The notes under the pieces are model-generated. The model ran no database searches and had not been told where the DNA came from. It saw only the letters and a list, made by a program, of their open reading frames with translations. DNA of 7,850 nucleotides from Treponema sp. (GTDB lineage Bacteria > Spirochaetota > Spirochaetia > Treponematales > Breznakiellaceae): the NCBI GenBank assembly GCA_009776715.1, contig WRNF01000070.1, forward strand, positions 1 through 7,850, written 5' to 3'. Positions within the stretch are counted from its first letter, which is position 1, and each line of letters opens with the position of its first letter. A program made the translations under genes and the position numbers. Shown here in pieces: positions 1 to 7,152 of this stretch.

Positions 1-32
1 TTTTTCTGGTTTTTTGGGGCTTTATATTAAAT

Positions 33-91
33 GAGGGGGGGTACACCCCCTCCGCTCGAAAAAAAACAAGGTTTTATTTCGAGCTACCCCC
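33..91 (-). terminator. Nested stem-loops downstream of the zinc-ribbon gene; probable terminator
   Basis: The 137 bases left of the last gene contain no ORF but strong dyads. Bases 54-61 and 77-84 (GCTCGAAA/TTTCGAGC) continue, after one A-A mismatch (62/76), into AAAAC/GTTTT (63-67, 71-75), giving 13 pairs around a 3-base loop. Next to it, 33-39 and 46-52 (GAGGGGG/CCCCCTC) form a 7-bp GC stem. In the direction of transcription this second stem is followed by ATTTAAT rather than a clean T-run, so it is an imperfect intrinsic terminator. A competing pairing, GGGGGTA (37-43) with TACCCCC (85-91), would enclose the first stem. A weaker 5-bp stem (115-119, 126-130) lies nearer the stop codon. The structures are visible; termination is inferred from their position. 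Confidence 0.5.
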
Positions 92-137
92 ACCAAACTA
101 TTTCTCGCACATAGGTAACGGAACAGTTACAAAAAAT

Positions 138-977
138 TTACAATTCAAAATCTATGTTTTCTTTATCTTCTTCTTCTTTTTCCTCCTCATCAATATCTTC
201 TTCGTCAAATTCGTCTGAATCATATAAAGACCCAGAGTCATCAAAAAACAATTCATCCTCTCCTTCATTATCTTCATAATACAAAATCCTTGAACAGTAG
301 GGGCAAAATATAAATTCATTTCCCAAACGGACATTATTTGAAAATTGGGCAGGCAAAATCATATGGCAGCCCAGGCAAACATTTCCTTTAATGGCAACTA
401 TGCCAATTCCTGCTTTATTTCTTAGAATTCGTTCAAATTTAAATACTACATCGGAATCTAAATCATTGGTAATATTTTTTTCTTTTTTTATAAGGTCATC
501 AAGTTGCTTTTTCTTTTCGGCAACTTCGGCATCTATCCCGGCTTTTTTTTCAGCAAGTTCGCTTTCCTGTTGTTTGATAAGCATAGTCGCATGATCAATT
601 TGTTCGTTTAGCTCAAGCAGGATTTTTTCTTTGTGCTGAACTTCTTTGCGGTACAACTGTTCCTTTTCTTCGGCGGTATGTCGTTCCTTATCATAAGCTT
701 CATATTCCCGTTGGGTATTAATCATAGAAATATTTTTTTCAGCTTTTTCCCTTGCAGTTTCCGCTTCATTTAAATATTTTCTTGCTTCTTCTTCTGCAAT
801 TTTTACCTTTTCATACTCCTGATTTTTTTCTATAAAACCTTTTCTTGTCCTGTTATGCGCTTCTATAAGAGCACCCAACTGTTTAGGAATTTCCTGAATT
901 ACATTCTCCAGTTTAATTTTTTCTGAAAGAATGTCTTGCAGATCCCTAAGTTTATTCATTTCATTATCTTTTTCCAT
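138..977 (-). CDS. Coiled-coil C4 zinc-ribbon protein (COG1579 / CdsZ-like) with acidic C-terminal tail
   Basis: This 279-residue protein has a long charged helical N-terminal part (about residues 5-185), rich in Glu, Lys and Gln with heptad-like spacing, which predicts an antiparallel coiled coil. It includes the sequence NTQREYEAYDKE near residue 87, which resembles the conserved 'NxxEYxAxxxE' stretch of COG1579. A C4 zinc ribbon follows (Cys201, Cys204, Cys225, Cys228, as CLGC and CPYC). The last 39 residues (241-279) contain 22 Asp or Glu. There is no signal peptide, so it should be cytoplasmic. The ATG at 977 has a strong Shine-Dalgarno site (AAAGGAG, 5-base spacing). The family has no settled biochemical function; a chlamydial member (CT398/CdsZ) has been linked to sigma54 and type III secretion, which I recall but did not check. 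The gene lies 128 bases downstream of rpoD and may be read through from it or have its own promoter. The family call is fairly sure; the function is open. Confidence 0.88.
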   Translation of the reverse strand: MEKDNEMNKLRDLQDILSEKIKLENVIQEIPKQLGALIEAHNRTRKGFIEKNQEYEKVKIAEEEARKYLNEAETAREKAEKNISMINTQREYEAYDKERHTAEEKEQLYRKEVQHKEKILLELNEQIDHATMLIKQQESELAEKKAGIDAEVAEKKKQLDDLIKKEKNITNDLDSDVVFKFERILRNKAGIGIVAIKGNVCLGCHMILPAQFSNNVRLGNEFIFCPYCSRILYYEDNEGEDELFFDDSGSLYDSDEFDEEDIDEEEKEEEDKENIDFEL

Positions 978-982
978 GCTCG

Positions 983-989
983 CTCCTTT
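983..989 (-). promoter_or_regulatory. Ribosome binding site of the zinc-ribbon gene
   Basis: The minus strand reads AAAGGAG followed by CGAGC and then the ATG at 977. This is a near-perfect anti-16S match at 5-base spacing, and it fixes the start at 977 rather than at the second Met six codons further on. It is the strongest Shine-Dalgarno site in the window, so this gene is probably translated well on its own. Confidence 0.8.
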
Positions 990-1047
990 GGGAATTCAAT
1001 TACCCAATAGTATTTCAAACTTATTCAAGAACTAATCTGCACCTAAA

Positions 1048-1097
1048 GTTCGCATGTTCCCGAACAAGCCAGTATATTTAGCTGCGTAACAGCAGCT
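1048..1097 (-). other. Intergenic inverted repeats between rpoD and the zinc-ribbon gene
   Basis: The 128 bases between the two genes (978-1105) hold several small dyads. Bases 1080-1085 and 1092-1097 form a perfect 6-bp stem (AGCTGC/GCAGCT) with a 6-base loop, starting 9 bases after the rpoD stop. Bases 1048-1052 and 1061-1065 form a 5-bp stem (GTTCG/CGAAC), which overlaps the dyad TGTTC-CC-GAACA at 1055-1066. Neither is followed by a T-run in the direction of transcription, so they do not look like classical intrinsic terminators. They could be an mRNA processing or stability element, or an operator. I found no convincing -35/-10 pair here, only an isolated TATACT just after the first hairpin. 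The dyads are visible; any role is inference. Confidence 0.4.
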
Positions 1098-1105
1098 TTG
1101 AAAAT

Positions 1106-3259
1106 TTAATGATCAAGGAAATCCTTGAGTTTTATGCTGCGCTTGGGATGCCTTAGGCGGCGAAGTGCCTTTGCTTCAATTTGCCTGATTCGCTCCCTGG
1201 TTACCCTAAACCATAACCCTACTTCTTCAAGGGTAAGCGAATAACCGTTTCCCAATCCAAAACGCATTTTTAAAACCTCTTGTTCACGTTTAGGAATCGT
1301 GGAAAGAATCGCTGTTATTTGTTCCCTGAGAACAGTATTTTCAGATTGAATAGCTGGATTTTCCACGTCTTTATCTTCAATAAAATCGCCCAATAGAGAA
1401 TCTTCTTCTTCGCCAATAGGGGTTTCAAGGCTAATGGGTTCCCTGGCAACCTTTTTAACCTGCTTTACACGATGAATCTGCCAGCCTAATCTTTCTGCAA
1501 TTTCTTCATCAGTGGGTTCGCGTCCAAGGGTTTGCAAAAGCTGCCGTGATTCCCGCAACACTTTATTTATCTGCTCTATCATGTGAACAGGAATTCGAAT
1601 GGTTCGTGCCTGATCCGAAATAGAGCGGGTTATGGCTTGCCGTATCCACCATGTAGCATAAGTTGAAAATTTAAATCCTTTTTGGTATTCAAATTTTTCC
1701 ACAGCTTTGATTAAGCCAATATTGCCTTCCTGGATAAGATCAAAAAAATGTAAACCTCTGTTAAGATATTTTTTCGCTATTGACACTACCAAGCGAAGGT
1801 TGGATCTGGTCAATTTATCTTTGGCATGCTTCATTAATTCTCTGCCGCGCAGAATCTCCATACTCATATTATTAATATTTTCAATTGTTTCTTCGAATTC
1901 GGCTTCCATTGCATCGAATTCTTTTTCCATTTCCTGGATTTTCCGAATTTTATCTTTTATTTCATCAACAGAAAGGGCAAGGTTTTCTTCCAGTTTTTCC
2001 CTTTCATCCTTTATGGTAAGCATACGGCCAATAGAACGCAGATCTCTTTGTGAACTAATTTTTAAATGTTTTTCTATTTTTTCCTTTTCTTTATTATATT
2101 CCTTTATTTTTTTTCCTGCCTGAATAAATTTTTCTGAAAACAGAGTTATCTCGTCTGGATGAATCTGCACACCCTTTAGTATGCGCATTATGCGTTTTCT
2201 TAGGCCGTTTAATTCTTTATCGTCAAAATAATCTTCACCTCTGTCAAGGAACCGTTGTTTTATTTCTATGTAACTCTTTAAATCGCCGTTAATTGTTTTT
2301 AATGCGTCTCTATAATGTGTGCTTATTCTTTTTTGTTCAGCCGTTCGTTCTGTAATTTCTTTTTTGCTAAGGTTTAGTTCCCGTAAATCTTTTTTTGAAA
2401 ATGTTTCATCTGTAATATGATAAAATTCAGGAATTATCATTCCAGATTTTTTTATAACATTTTTTATAATATTTTCCCCTTCTTCCATTTTTTTGGAAAG
2501 TTCAATTTCCTGCTCGGCTGTAAGAAGCGACTCACGGCCGATTTCACGCAAATATAAACGCAAAGGATCGTCTACTAATGTGTTATCTTTACTGTTTGAG
2601 GCAGCCCGTTTCTTTCCGGCTGTACCAACCCTGGAATCGTAAGGGTCCGCATCCCCGTCAAGAGAACCCTCATCCATGGTAATTTGTATGTTATGGGATG
2701 CAAGAAGGGAAAGCACCGGTTCAATTTTATCAAAATCTGAATTAATATAATCGGGCAGATAATCGGTAAACACTTCAAAAGACAAAGTTTTCTGGCCTTT
2801 TGCATATTCAAGAAGTTTAATAACAGCAGGATTTAATAAAATATTTTCAGGTTCATTGTTTTCTGCAGGGTTAGGCGCTTCGGGGATCATTTTTTTATTA
2901 TTTGCGGTTTTATTCGAAACCTTTTGTTTCCCGGCCGGTAATATTATTTTACCTGTTTTTACTGAAACTGCGGAAGATTTTGCAATTTTTTTTGTTTTAG
3001 CGGTCTTATCCTGTTTATTTGTTTTAGCGGTCTTATCTTGTTTATTTGTTTTAGCGGTTTTATCCTGTTTATTTGTTTTAGCAGGCTTTTCTGTTTGAAC
3101 AGAAGTAGGCGCATTGATAGATTTTGCTTTTCTGCCGGGAACAGTTTTTTTTGCAAGGGCTGCTGTTTTTACCGCAATTTTACTCTCTGTCTTTGCCGCT
3201 TTCTCCTTTTTAACCGAAGTTTTTATCTCTTTAGCCGCTGTTTTTTGTTTACCTGTCAT
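1106..3259 (-). CDS. rpoD: RNA polymerase primary sigma factor RpoD (sigma70) with long lysine-rich N-terminal tail
   Basis: This 717-residue housekeeping sigma factor directs RNA polymerase to -35/-10 promoters. In order it has a Lys/Ala/Thr-rich tail (1-125), region 1.1 (about 143-195), region 1.2 ([11 protein letters not shown], 231-241), a charged non-conserved region (about 265-465), region 2 ([12 protein letters not shown] at 487-498, [17 protein letters not shown] at 507-523, the -10 recognition sequence [13 protein letters not shown] at 533-545), region 3 (about 556-640) and region 4 with the -35 helix ([20 protein letters not shown], 686-705). E. coli RpoD has 613 residues, and the tail accounts for the extra length. 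The ATG at 3259 comes right after the dnaG stop, in the order TAA-TGA-ATG, and has an AAAGGG site about 9 bases upstream. An internal Met at 124 lacks such a site. The conserved DNA-contact residues look intact, so the protein should work. It is co-transcribed with dnaG, as in the classical macromolecular synthesis operon. Confidence 0.98.
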   Translation of the reverse strand: MTGKQKTAAKEIKTSVKKEKAAKTESKIAVKTAALAKKTVPGRKAKSINAPTSVQTEKPAKTNKQDKTAKTNKQDKTAKTNKQDKTAKTKKIAKSSAVSVKTGKIILPAGKQKVSNKTANNKKMIPEAPNPAENNEPENILLNPAVIKLLEYAKGQKTLSFEVFTDYLPDYINSDFDKIEPVLSLLASHNIQITMDEGSLDGDADPYDSRVGTAGKKRAASNSKDNTLVDDPLRLYLREIGRESLLTAEQEIELSKKMEEGENIIKNVIKKSGMIIPEFYHITDETFSKKDLRELNLSKKEITERTAEQKRISTHYRDALKTINGDLKSYIEIKQRFLDRGEDYFDDKELNGLRKRIMRILKGVQIHPDEITLFSEKFIQAGKKIKEYNKEKEKIEKHLKISSQRDLRSIGRMLTIKDEREKLEENLALSVDEIKDKIRKIQEMEKEFDAMEAEFEETIENINNMSMEILRGRELMKHAKDKLTRSNLRLVVSIAKKYLNRGLHFFDLIQEGNIGLIKAVEKFEYQKGFKFSTYATWWIRQAITRSISDQARTIRIPVHMIEQINKVLRESRQLLQTLGREPTDEEIAERLGWQIHRVKQVKKVAREPISLETPIGEEEDSLLGDFIEDKDVENPAIQSENTVLREQITAILSTIPKREQEVLKMRFGLGNGYSLTLEEVGLWFRVTRERIRQIEAKALRRLRHPKRSIKLKDFLDH
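2994..3081 (-). repeat. 27-bp in-frame minisatellite in the rpoD N-terminal tail
   Basis: Three adjacent 27-base copies (2994-3020, 3021-3047, 3048-3074) and a partial fourth encode the repeated nonapeptide KTNKQDKTA at RpoD residues 61-87, with KT at 88-89. The copies differ at only two positions, and both changes are silent (CAG/CAA for Gln, AAG/AAA for Lys). Because 27 is a multiple of three, gain or loss of copies by slippage would change the tail length without breaking the frame. The repeat is certain; variability between strains is a prediction. Confidence 0.95.
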
Positions 3260-3262
3260 TCA

Positions 3263-5116
3263 TTATTTCCCTTTCAATATTTGTATCTCATTATCAATAT
3301 ACCTCTGTTCAGAAAAAAATTCAGTTAAATCATTATTATCTGCAACAGAATTCCGCTCTTTAACCCGAATTTCGGATATTATTTCTTCACGTCTTTTACG
3401 AAGTTTCTTTATCTTTATTCGTTTTATTCCATCCTCCATTAATTTTTCGGGATTGCGGTTTGAATCCCCTTTAAATTCAGGCGAAATTCCCCTCTTTATA
3501 ATAAAATTCCTCAGATCAACAGAATTTATTCTTGATATTATTATTTCAACGCTGTTTTGGTCATTTGTAAAACATTCCTCTAACGCAACAAAAATTTCTT
3601 TTGCATTAATGTCATCAATTTCATGCATTGAAAGCATTTTTCTAAATTCAGGATACAAATACGGATTAACCAAAACAACAATGAGTAAAAATAATTCATC
3701 GTTCATCTGAATTAATGTCTTTTTTTGAGGCGCCTCCATGTATGCCGGCTCTGCCGGAGATTGTCTGCTGGAATGCTGCCAGCGTACAAAATCACTAACA
3801 ATTGATGCTTTATTCAAGTGAATTCTGTCTGCGGTTAAACTAAAACAGTCATCCCGCTCACTGTCTGAACCAAGCACATCAATATACGGGAATAAAAACC
3901 CGCATATTTGGTTCTTTCCAAACGGCGATGCGCTGCCAAACCGGGCTATCCCCCTGTTTAACAAGTACTCTATGTCTAATATAACATGATTCATAAAATT
4001 TTTCAAGGTTTCTGCATCAAATTCTTTCAAAATATCGGCAGGATCTTTTAATTTGGGCTCATTGGCTGCAGTTTCAGGGTCAATGAGACGGCAGTTAAGG
4101 CCGGTTTTTCTGCATAGAATTATGCTTTTTGCCGCCGCGTTTTGACCGGCTTCGTCCGAATCAAAAACAAGCACCGCTGTGTCCGCCCACCGCCGCAGCA
4201 TTTTAGCCTGCTCTTCTGTTAATGCCGTGCCGCAGGGCGCTGCTGCATTGCAAATTCCCGCCTGATGCAGCGCAATAACGTCCATGTAACCTTCCGCTAT
4301 GTACACTGTTTTTTGCCGCCTGATTTCCTGCAGCGCTAAATCAAGGCCGTAAAGTATCTGCCCTTTACTGTAAGTGTCAATTTCTCGCGTGTTAATGTAT
4401 TTTGGCAGTTTCTTGTCTTCAATGCCGTCCTGCGGCATTGCCCGCCCGCCAAAAGCAACTATGCGCCCATGCCTGTCTGCAATGGGGAACATGAGCCGGT
4501 TTACAAAAAATGCTGTTTCCTGGCTGTGCTGGGAAAATAAACCGGAACCGGCCAGAAAATCCGCAGAATATCCTTTTGTTTGCAGAAAATGATGCAGCCA
4601 CTTTGCATCCGGCGTGGAAAAACCAAGCTGAAAACGTTCAATCATTTCGCGGCTAATTTTCCGCGATAAAAGGTAATCCAGAGCGGCTTTTCCTTCAGGC
4701 CTTTCCAGCAAAAAATGCTGAAAAGTAACGGCTGTGCGCCGGTACAGTTCATAGAGCTGCTCTTTCCTTGTTTTTTCCGATTCATCTTCTGCCGATTCAG
4801 GCAGAGCGCCGTTTTCGTACACTACCGCAACGCTGAATTTTTTCGCTAAATTTCTTAGCGTTTCCGGATAACTTGATTTATCCATTTCCATGACAAAATC
4901 AATTATCCCGCCGCCTTTCTGACAGCCGAAGCAATAGTACAGTTTTTTGTCCGGATCAACGGTAAACGATGCGGTCCGTTCCTGCCCGCCTGCATGGAAG
5001 GGGCAGCGCCCCCAAAAACGCCCTCCCCTTTTCTCCAGCCTTAAATATTCTTCCACTACCGTAACGGCATCCATGCGCTGCATTACTTCCTGGATGGTTG
5101 CTTTGGAAATGTACAT
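3263..5116 (-). CDS. dnaG: DNA primase DnaG
   Basis: This 617-residue bacterial primase makes the short RNA primers for DNA replication, working with the DnaB helicase at the fork. The N-terminal CHC2-type zinc finger is at residues 38-65, with ligands Cys38, His41, Cys62 and Cys65. The catalytic core and Toprim fold follow, with FGGRAMP at 222-228, the acidic Glu275 in AEGYMD, the DxD pair Asp319 and Asp321 in FDSDEAG, and DPADIL at 358-363. The C-terminal part (about 400-617) is poorly conserved and fits the helicase-binding domain. The start at 5116 lies one base after the mltG stop, with AGG 8 bases upstream. The gene ends 3 bases before rpoD, so the two are translationally linked. The linker between the zinc-ligand pairs is about three residues longer than the common form, and the usual TPSF reads TASF. 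All catalytic residues I can check are present. Confidence 0.98.
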   Translation of the reverse strand: MYISKATIQEVMQRMDAVTVVEEYLRLEKRGGRFWGRCPFHAGGQERTASFTVDPDKKLYYCFGCQKGGGIIDFVMEMDKSSYPETLRNLAKKFSVAVVYENGALPESAEDESEKTRKEQLYELYRRTAVTFQHFLLERPEGKAALDYLLSRKISREMIERFQLGFSTPDAKWLHHFLQTKGYSADFLAGSGLFSQHSQETAFFVNRLMFPIADRHGRIVAFGGRAMPQDGIEDKKLPKYINTREIDTYSKGQILYGLDLALQEIRRQKTVYIAEGYMDVIALHQAGICNAAAPCGTALTEEQAKMLRRWADTAVLVFDSDEAGQNAAAKSIILCRKTGLNCRLIDPETAANEPKLKDPADILKEFDAETLKNFMNHVILDIEYLLNRGIARFGSASPFGKNQICGFLFPYIDVLGSDSERDDCFSLTADRIHLNKASIVSDFVRWQHSSRQSPAEPAYMEAPQKKTLIQMNDELFLLIVVLVNPYLYPEFRKMLSMHEIDDINAKEIFVALEECFTNDQNSVEIIISRINSVDLRNFIIKRGISPEFKGDSNRNPEKLMEDGIKRIKIKKLRKRREEIISEIRVKERNSVADNNDLTEFFSEQRYIDNEIQILKGK

Positions 5117-5117
5117 C

Positions 5118-6200
5118 TTATCTGCCTTTTACGTAGAGCTTGCCGGCCTTGATATGTTCATCTAAATTTTTAGAAAAATAATGCTTCCCTGAATTGGGAT
5201 CAACCAGGCGAAAATACAAATAATTATTAGCCGCCGGAAAATACGCCGCTTTAAGCGAAACCGCACCGGGGGACGAAATTGGGCCGGGGGGAAGCCCCGT
5301 GCGGATATAGGTATTGTAAGGATTTTGAATTTCTATATCGCGGTTTGAAAGAATTTCCGGATGCGGCCTGTCCAGAATTTCAGTAATAATGTACACCACT
5401 GTTGCGCATGATTGCAATGCCATGCCTATGTTCAGCCTGTTTTTGAACACGCCGGCCATTTCCGGGGCTTCTTCGGGCAGCATGTATTCGCGCTCAATAA
5501 TTGAAGCCAAAATTACCAGGTTGTTAAGATCATCGGGGTTTAATTTTCTTAAATTTTCATCAATATTTTCAATATTTTTAAAAAAATTATCTGCCATTGC
5601 CTCGATAACCTTTTCCGCAGGATAGTTATTTTGAAACAGGTAGGTGTCGGGGTAAAGATACCCTTCCATGCTTAATCCCGGTATGCGGTACCGGCTGACA
5701 ATTTCCGGATCAAATGCTGCTGCCATGAATGCTTCCGCAGGGCAAATATCCAATTCTTCCAGAATTTTTGCAGTTTTTTTAAGGGTGAAGCCTTCAGGAA
5801 TGCTAACTCTTTGCAGGGCCTGCCTGCCCGATACCAATAGACTGTGTATCTCTATTAGTGTTGCGGGAAGCGTTATTCGATACCTGCCGGCTTTGATGTG
5901 TTCGCCGCTGTAACGGCATAACAGGAGCCAAAAATATTCGTTGCGGATAAGCGATGCGCCGGCAAGCCTTTGCCCAACCGATTGGGCAATTTCATCTTTT
6001 TTTACTTCAAAATGCACTACAGTGCCGCTTATTTCATTTTTTTCGACAGTAACGCCTTCCTGAAGCTCCGCTTTTTCGTAAGAAAATTCAGGAGGAGAAT
6101 TAAAATGCATAAGAAGGAAAACTGCTGTGCCGCTTAATATAATTGCCAACCCCAGAAACGCTGCAAATATTCCAATTATTCGTTTAATAATTTTTGGCAT
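5118..6200 (-). CDS. mltG: Endolytic murein transglycosylase MltG (YceG family)
   Basis: MltG is a membrane-anchored lytic transglycosylase that cuts nascent peptidoglycan glycan strands and is thought to set their length. I place the start at the ATG at 6200, giving 360 residues. It has AGGA 5 bases upstream, begins with a short basic segment (MPKIIKR) and leads straight into one hydrophobic segment (about residues 8-31), the expected inner-membrane anchor. A LysM-like segment follows (about 60-115), then the catalytic domain with EGYLYPDTY at 179-187, the predicted catalytic Glu236 in LASIIERE, NRLNIGMALQ near 254-263, YNTY at 295-298 and GLPPGPISSPG at 302-312. The frame stays open upstream to a TTG at 6239 and an ATG at 6224, which would overlap the preceding gene by up to 32 bases. 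Those starts have poorer ribosome sites. It lies between a metallohydrolase gene and dnaG, one base from the latter. Confidence 0.95.
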   Translation of the reverse strand: MPKIIKRIIGIFAAFLGLAIILSGTAVFLLMHFNSPPEFSYEKAELQEGVTVEKNEISGTVVHFEVKKDEIAQSVGQRLAGASLIRNEYFWLLLCRYSGEHIKAGRYRITLPATLIEIHSLLVSGRQALQRVSIPEGFTLKKTAKILEELDICPAEAFMAAAFDPEIVSRYRIPGLSMEGYLYPDTYLFQNNYPAEKVIEAMADNFFKNIENIDENLRKLNPDDLNNLVILASIIEREYMLPEEAPEMAGVFKNRLNIGMALQSCATVVYIITEILDRPHPEILSNRDIEIQNPYNTYIRTGLPPGPISSPGAVSLKAAYFPAANNYLYFRLVDPNSGKHYFSKNLDEHIKAGKLYVKGR

Positions 6201-6205
6201 ACTTT

Positions 6206-6209
6206 TCCT
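6206..6209 (-). promoter_or_regulatory. Ribosome binding site that decides the mltG start
   Basis: The minus strand reads AGGA, then five bases, then the ATG at 6200. The AGGA overlaps the TAG stop of the upstream MBL gene (6210-6208), so a terminating ribosome would sit on this site, an arrangement typical of translational coupling. The alternative ATG at 6224 has a purine run (GAGGGG) only 1 to 3 bases away, which is too close for good use. Confidence 0.65.
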
Positions 6210-7152
6210 ATAATGATATTTCATGCCCCTCGACAGCAAGGCTAATTTCCATTTTTATTATTTTCATGCGCTGAAGATACCATTGGGCCGACTGCAGTAT
6301 TCCGTACAGTTTTTGATCGTCATATTCCGGATCATGATGAAAAAGAACCAGATGTTTTATTCCCCAGTGAGCCGCAAAATCAACCGACAAGCTAAACGCG
6401 CTGTGCCCCCAGTGATATTTTTCAATCGCTTCCCCCAATGTATATTGAGAATCAAGAATGATAATATCAGCATCTTTAAAAAAATTATTATTTTCATCGG
6501 TTGGCAGAAAATCATCGGTAGTCAGTTCCGTGTCAGTCGCGTAGATCATATTTTTACCTTTATGGCTCAGTTTATACGCATAAGAGTCTCCGGGATGGTT
6601 CATTTTTTTGAAGGTAATTTCAGCCGGCCCGACAGGGACAGTCCCGCTGATGCAATGGAAATTTTTTTTTGAGGCCATATTTTCCATAAGCACCGGAAAA
6701 TACGGGAACTGCATTTGCCCTGAAAGAATTTCCTTCAAACCTTGTTTCGGCGAATAAAAATCAATTGAAACGGAACTTTTATACGCCGGATCAAAAAAAG
6801 GAAGGCCGTGCAGATGATCCCAATGAAAATGAGAAAAAAAGACATGAAATTTTTTAGGGCCAGGTTTCTGCGAACGGCATTTAATTCCCATTTCTCTAAG
6901 GCCGGAACCGCAGTCAAATATTACCGGATCGTCAAAGCCATCGCCGATACTAACGCTGATGCATGGGGTGTTTCCGCCAACGGTGCCGCTGAGCCAGGGC
7001 GGCAGATTGTTTAAAAAACGTTCCTTGCTTTCAGCATTCGCTATATCCTTAGGCAGAATATTTTCCAGTATCACTGAAATTTTTTCCCTGATAAGACATG
7101 AATGCAGCGGCGAGGGTATGGAACCGCGTGCTCCCCAAAAATGAATAATCAT
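6208..7152 (-). CDS. MBL-fold metallohydrolase (PhnP / COG1235-like)
   Basis: This 314-residue cytoplasmic protein has the metallo-beta-lactamase fold. It starts with FWGARGSIPSP (residues 5-15) and has GGNTPC at 59-64 and FDCGSGLREMG at 79-89. The metal motif HxHxDH appears as SHFHWDHLHG, with His108, His110, Asp112 and His113. Further likely ligands are His186 in NHPG, Asp207 in YATDTE and His272 or His273 in LFHHDP; WGHS at 248-251 is also typical of this subgroup. A two-metal centre for phosphodiester or related hydrolysis is expected from the family. The substrate cannot be told from sequence; cyclic nucleotides, cyclic ribose phosphate or RNA 3' ends are possibilities. The ATG at 7152 directly follows the TGA of the upstream gene with no base between, and GGAG lies 8 bases upstream. 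The fold is sure; the function is open. Confidence 0.9.
   Translation of the reverse strand: MIIHFWGARGSIPSPLHSCLIREKISVILENILPKDIANAESKERFLNNLPPWLSGTVGGNTPCISVSIGDGFDDPVIFDCGSGLREMGIKCRSQKPGPKKFHVFFSHFHWDHLHGLPFFDPAYKSSVSIDFYSPKQGLKEILSGQMQFPYFPVLMENMASKKNFHCISGTVPVGPAEITFKKMNHPGDSYAYKLSHKGKNMIYATDTELTTDDFLPTDENNNFFKDADIIILDSQYTLGEAIEKYHWGHSAFSLSVDFAAHWGIKHLVLFHHDPEYDDQKLYGILQSAQWYLQRMKIIKMEISLAVEGHEISL

Noticed and set aside
1..137. RNase P RNA or another structured RNA gene after the zinc-ribbon gene
   Set aside because: In some bacteria a COG1579 gene is followed by rnpB, but none of the conserved RNase P stretches can be seen here and the space to the edge is too short to judge.
1707..2123. 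A 138-codon plus-strand open frame inside rpoD
   Set aside because: Its Ser/Phe/Ile-rich translation is the mirror of the charged non-conserved region of sigma70. It is a shadow of the real gene.
2880..2890. RpoD starting at internal Met124, without the basic tail
   Set aside because: There is no Shine-Dalgarno site before it, and the frame upstream is intact to an ATG with a ribosome site directly after dnaG.
3270..3370. An internal rpoD promoter in the dnaG 3' end (TATATT on the minus strand near 3300)
   Set aside because: The hexamer at the right distance upstream (CTGAAT) matches the -35 consensus at only three positions, so it cannot be told from background in AT-rich coding sequence.
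3114..3710. A 198-codon open frame on the plus strand across the rpoD-dnaG junction
   Set aside because: It lies antisense to two certain essential genes, its translation is a run of hydrophobic and aromatic residues typical of the reverse of Lys/Glu-rich coding sequence, and it matches no family I know.
5400..5420. Cys in MltG where many homologues have Asp (LQSCAT instead of LQTDPT)
   Set aside because: I recall LQSCATV-type sequences in MltG of other phyla such as clostridia, so this is a known variant rather than a lost catalytic residue. The predicted catalytic Glu is present.
6200..6239. Longer mltG starting at TTG 6239 or ATG 6224
   Set aside because: Both overlap the MBL gene, have no well-spaced ribosome site, and would put extra residues ahead of a clean basic-plus-hydrophobic anchor that begins at the ATG at 6200.
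6223..6672. A 149-codon plus-strand open frame inside the MBL gene
   Set aside because: It is fully antisense to a gene with an intact metal-binding motif and shows no domain of its own.
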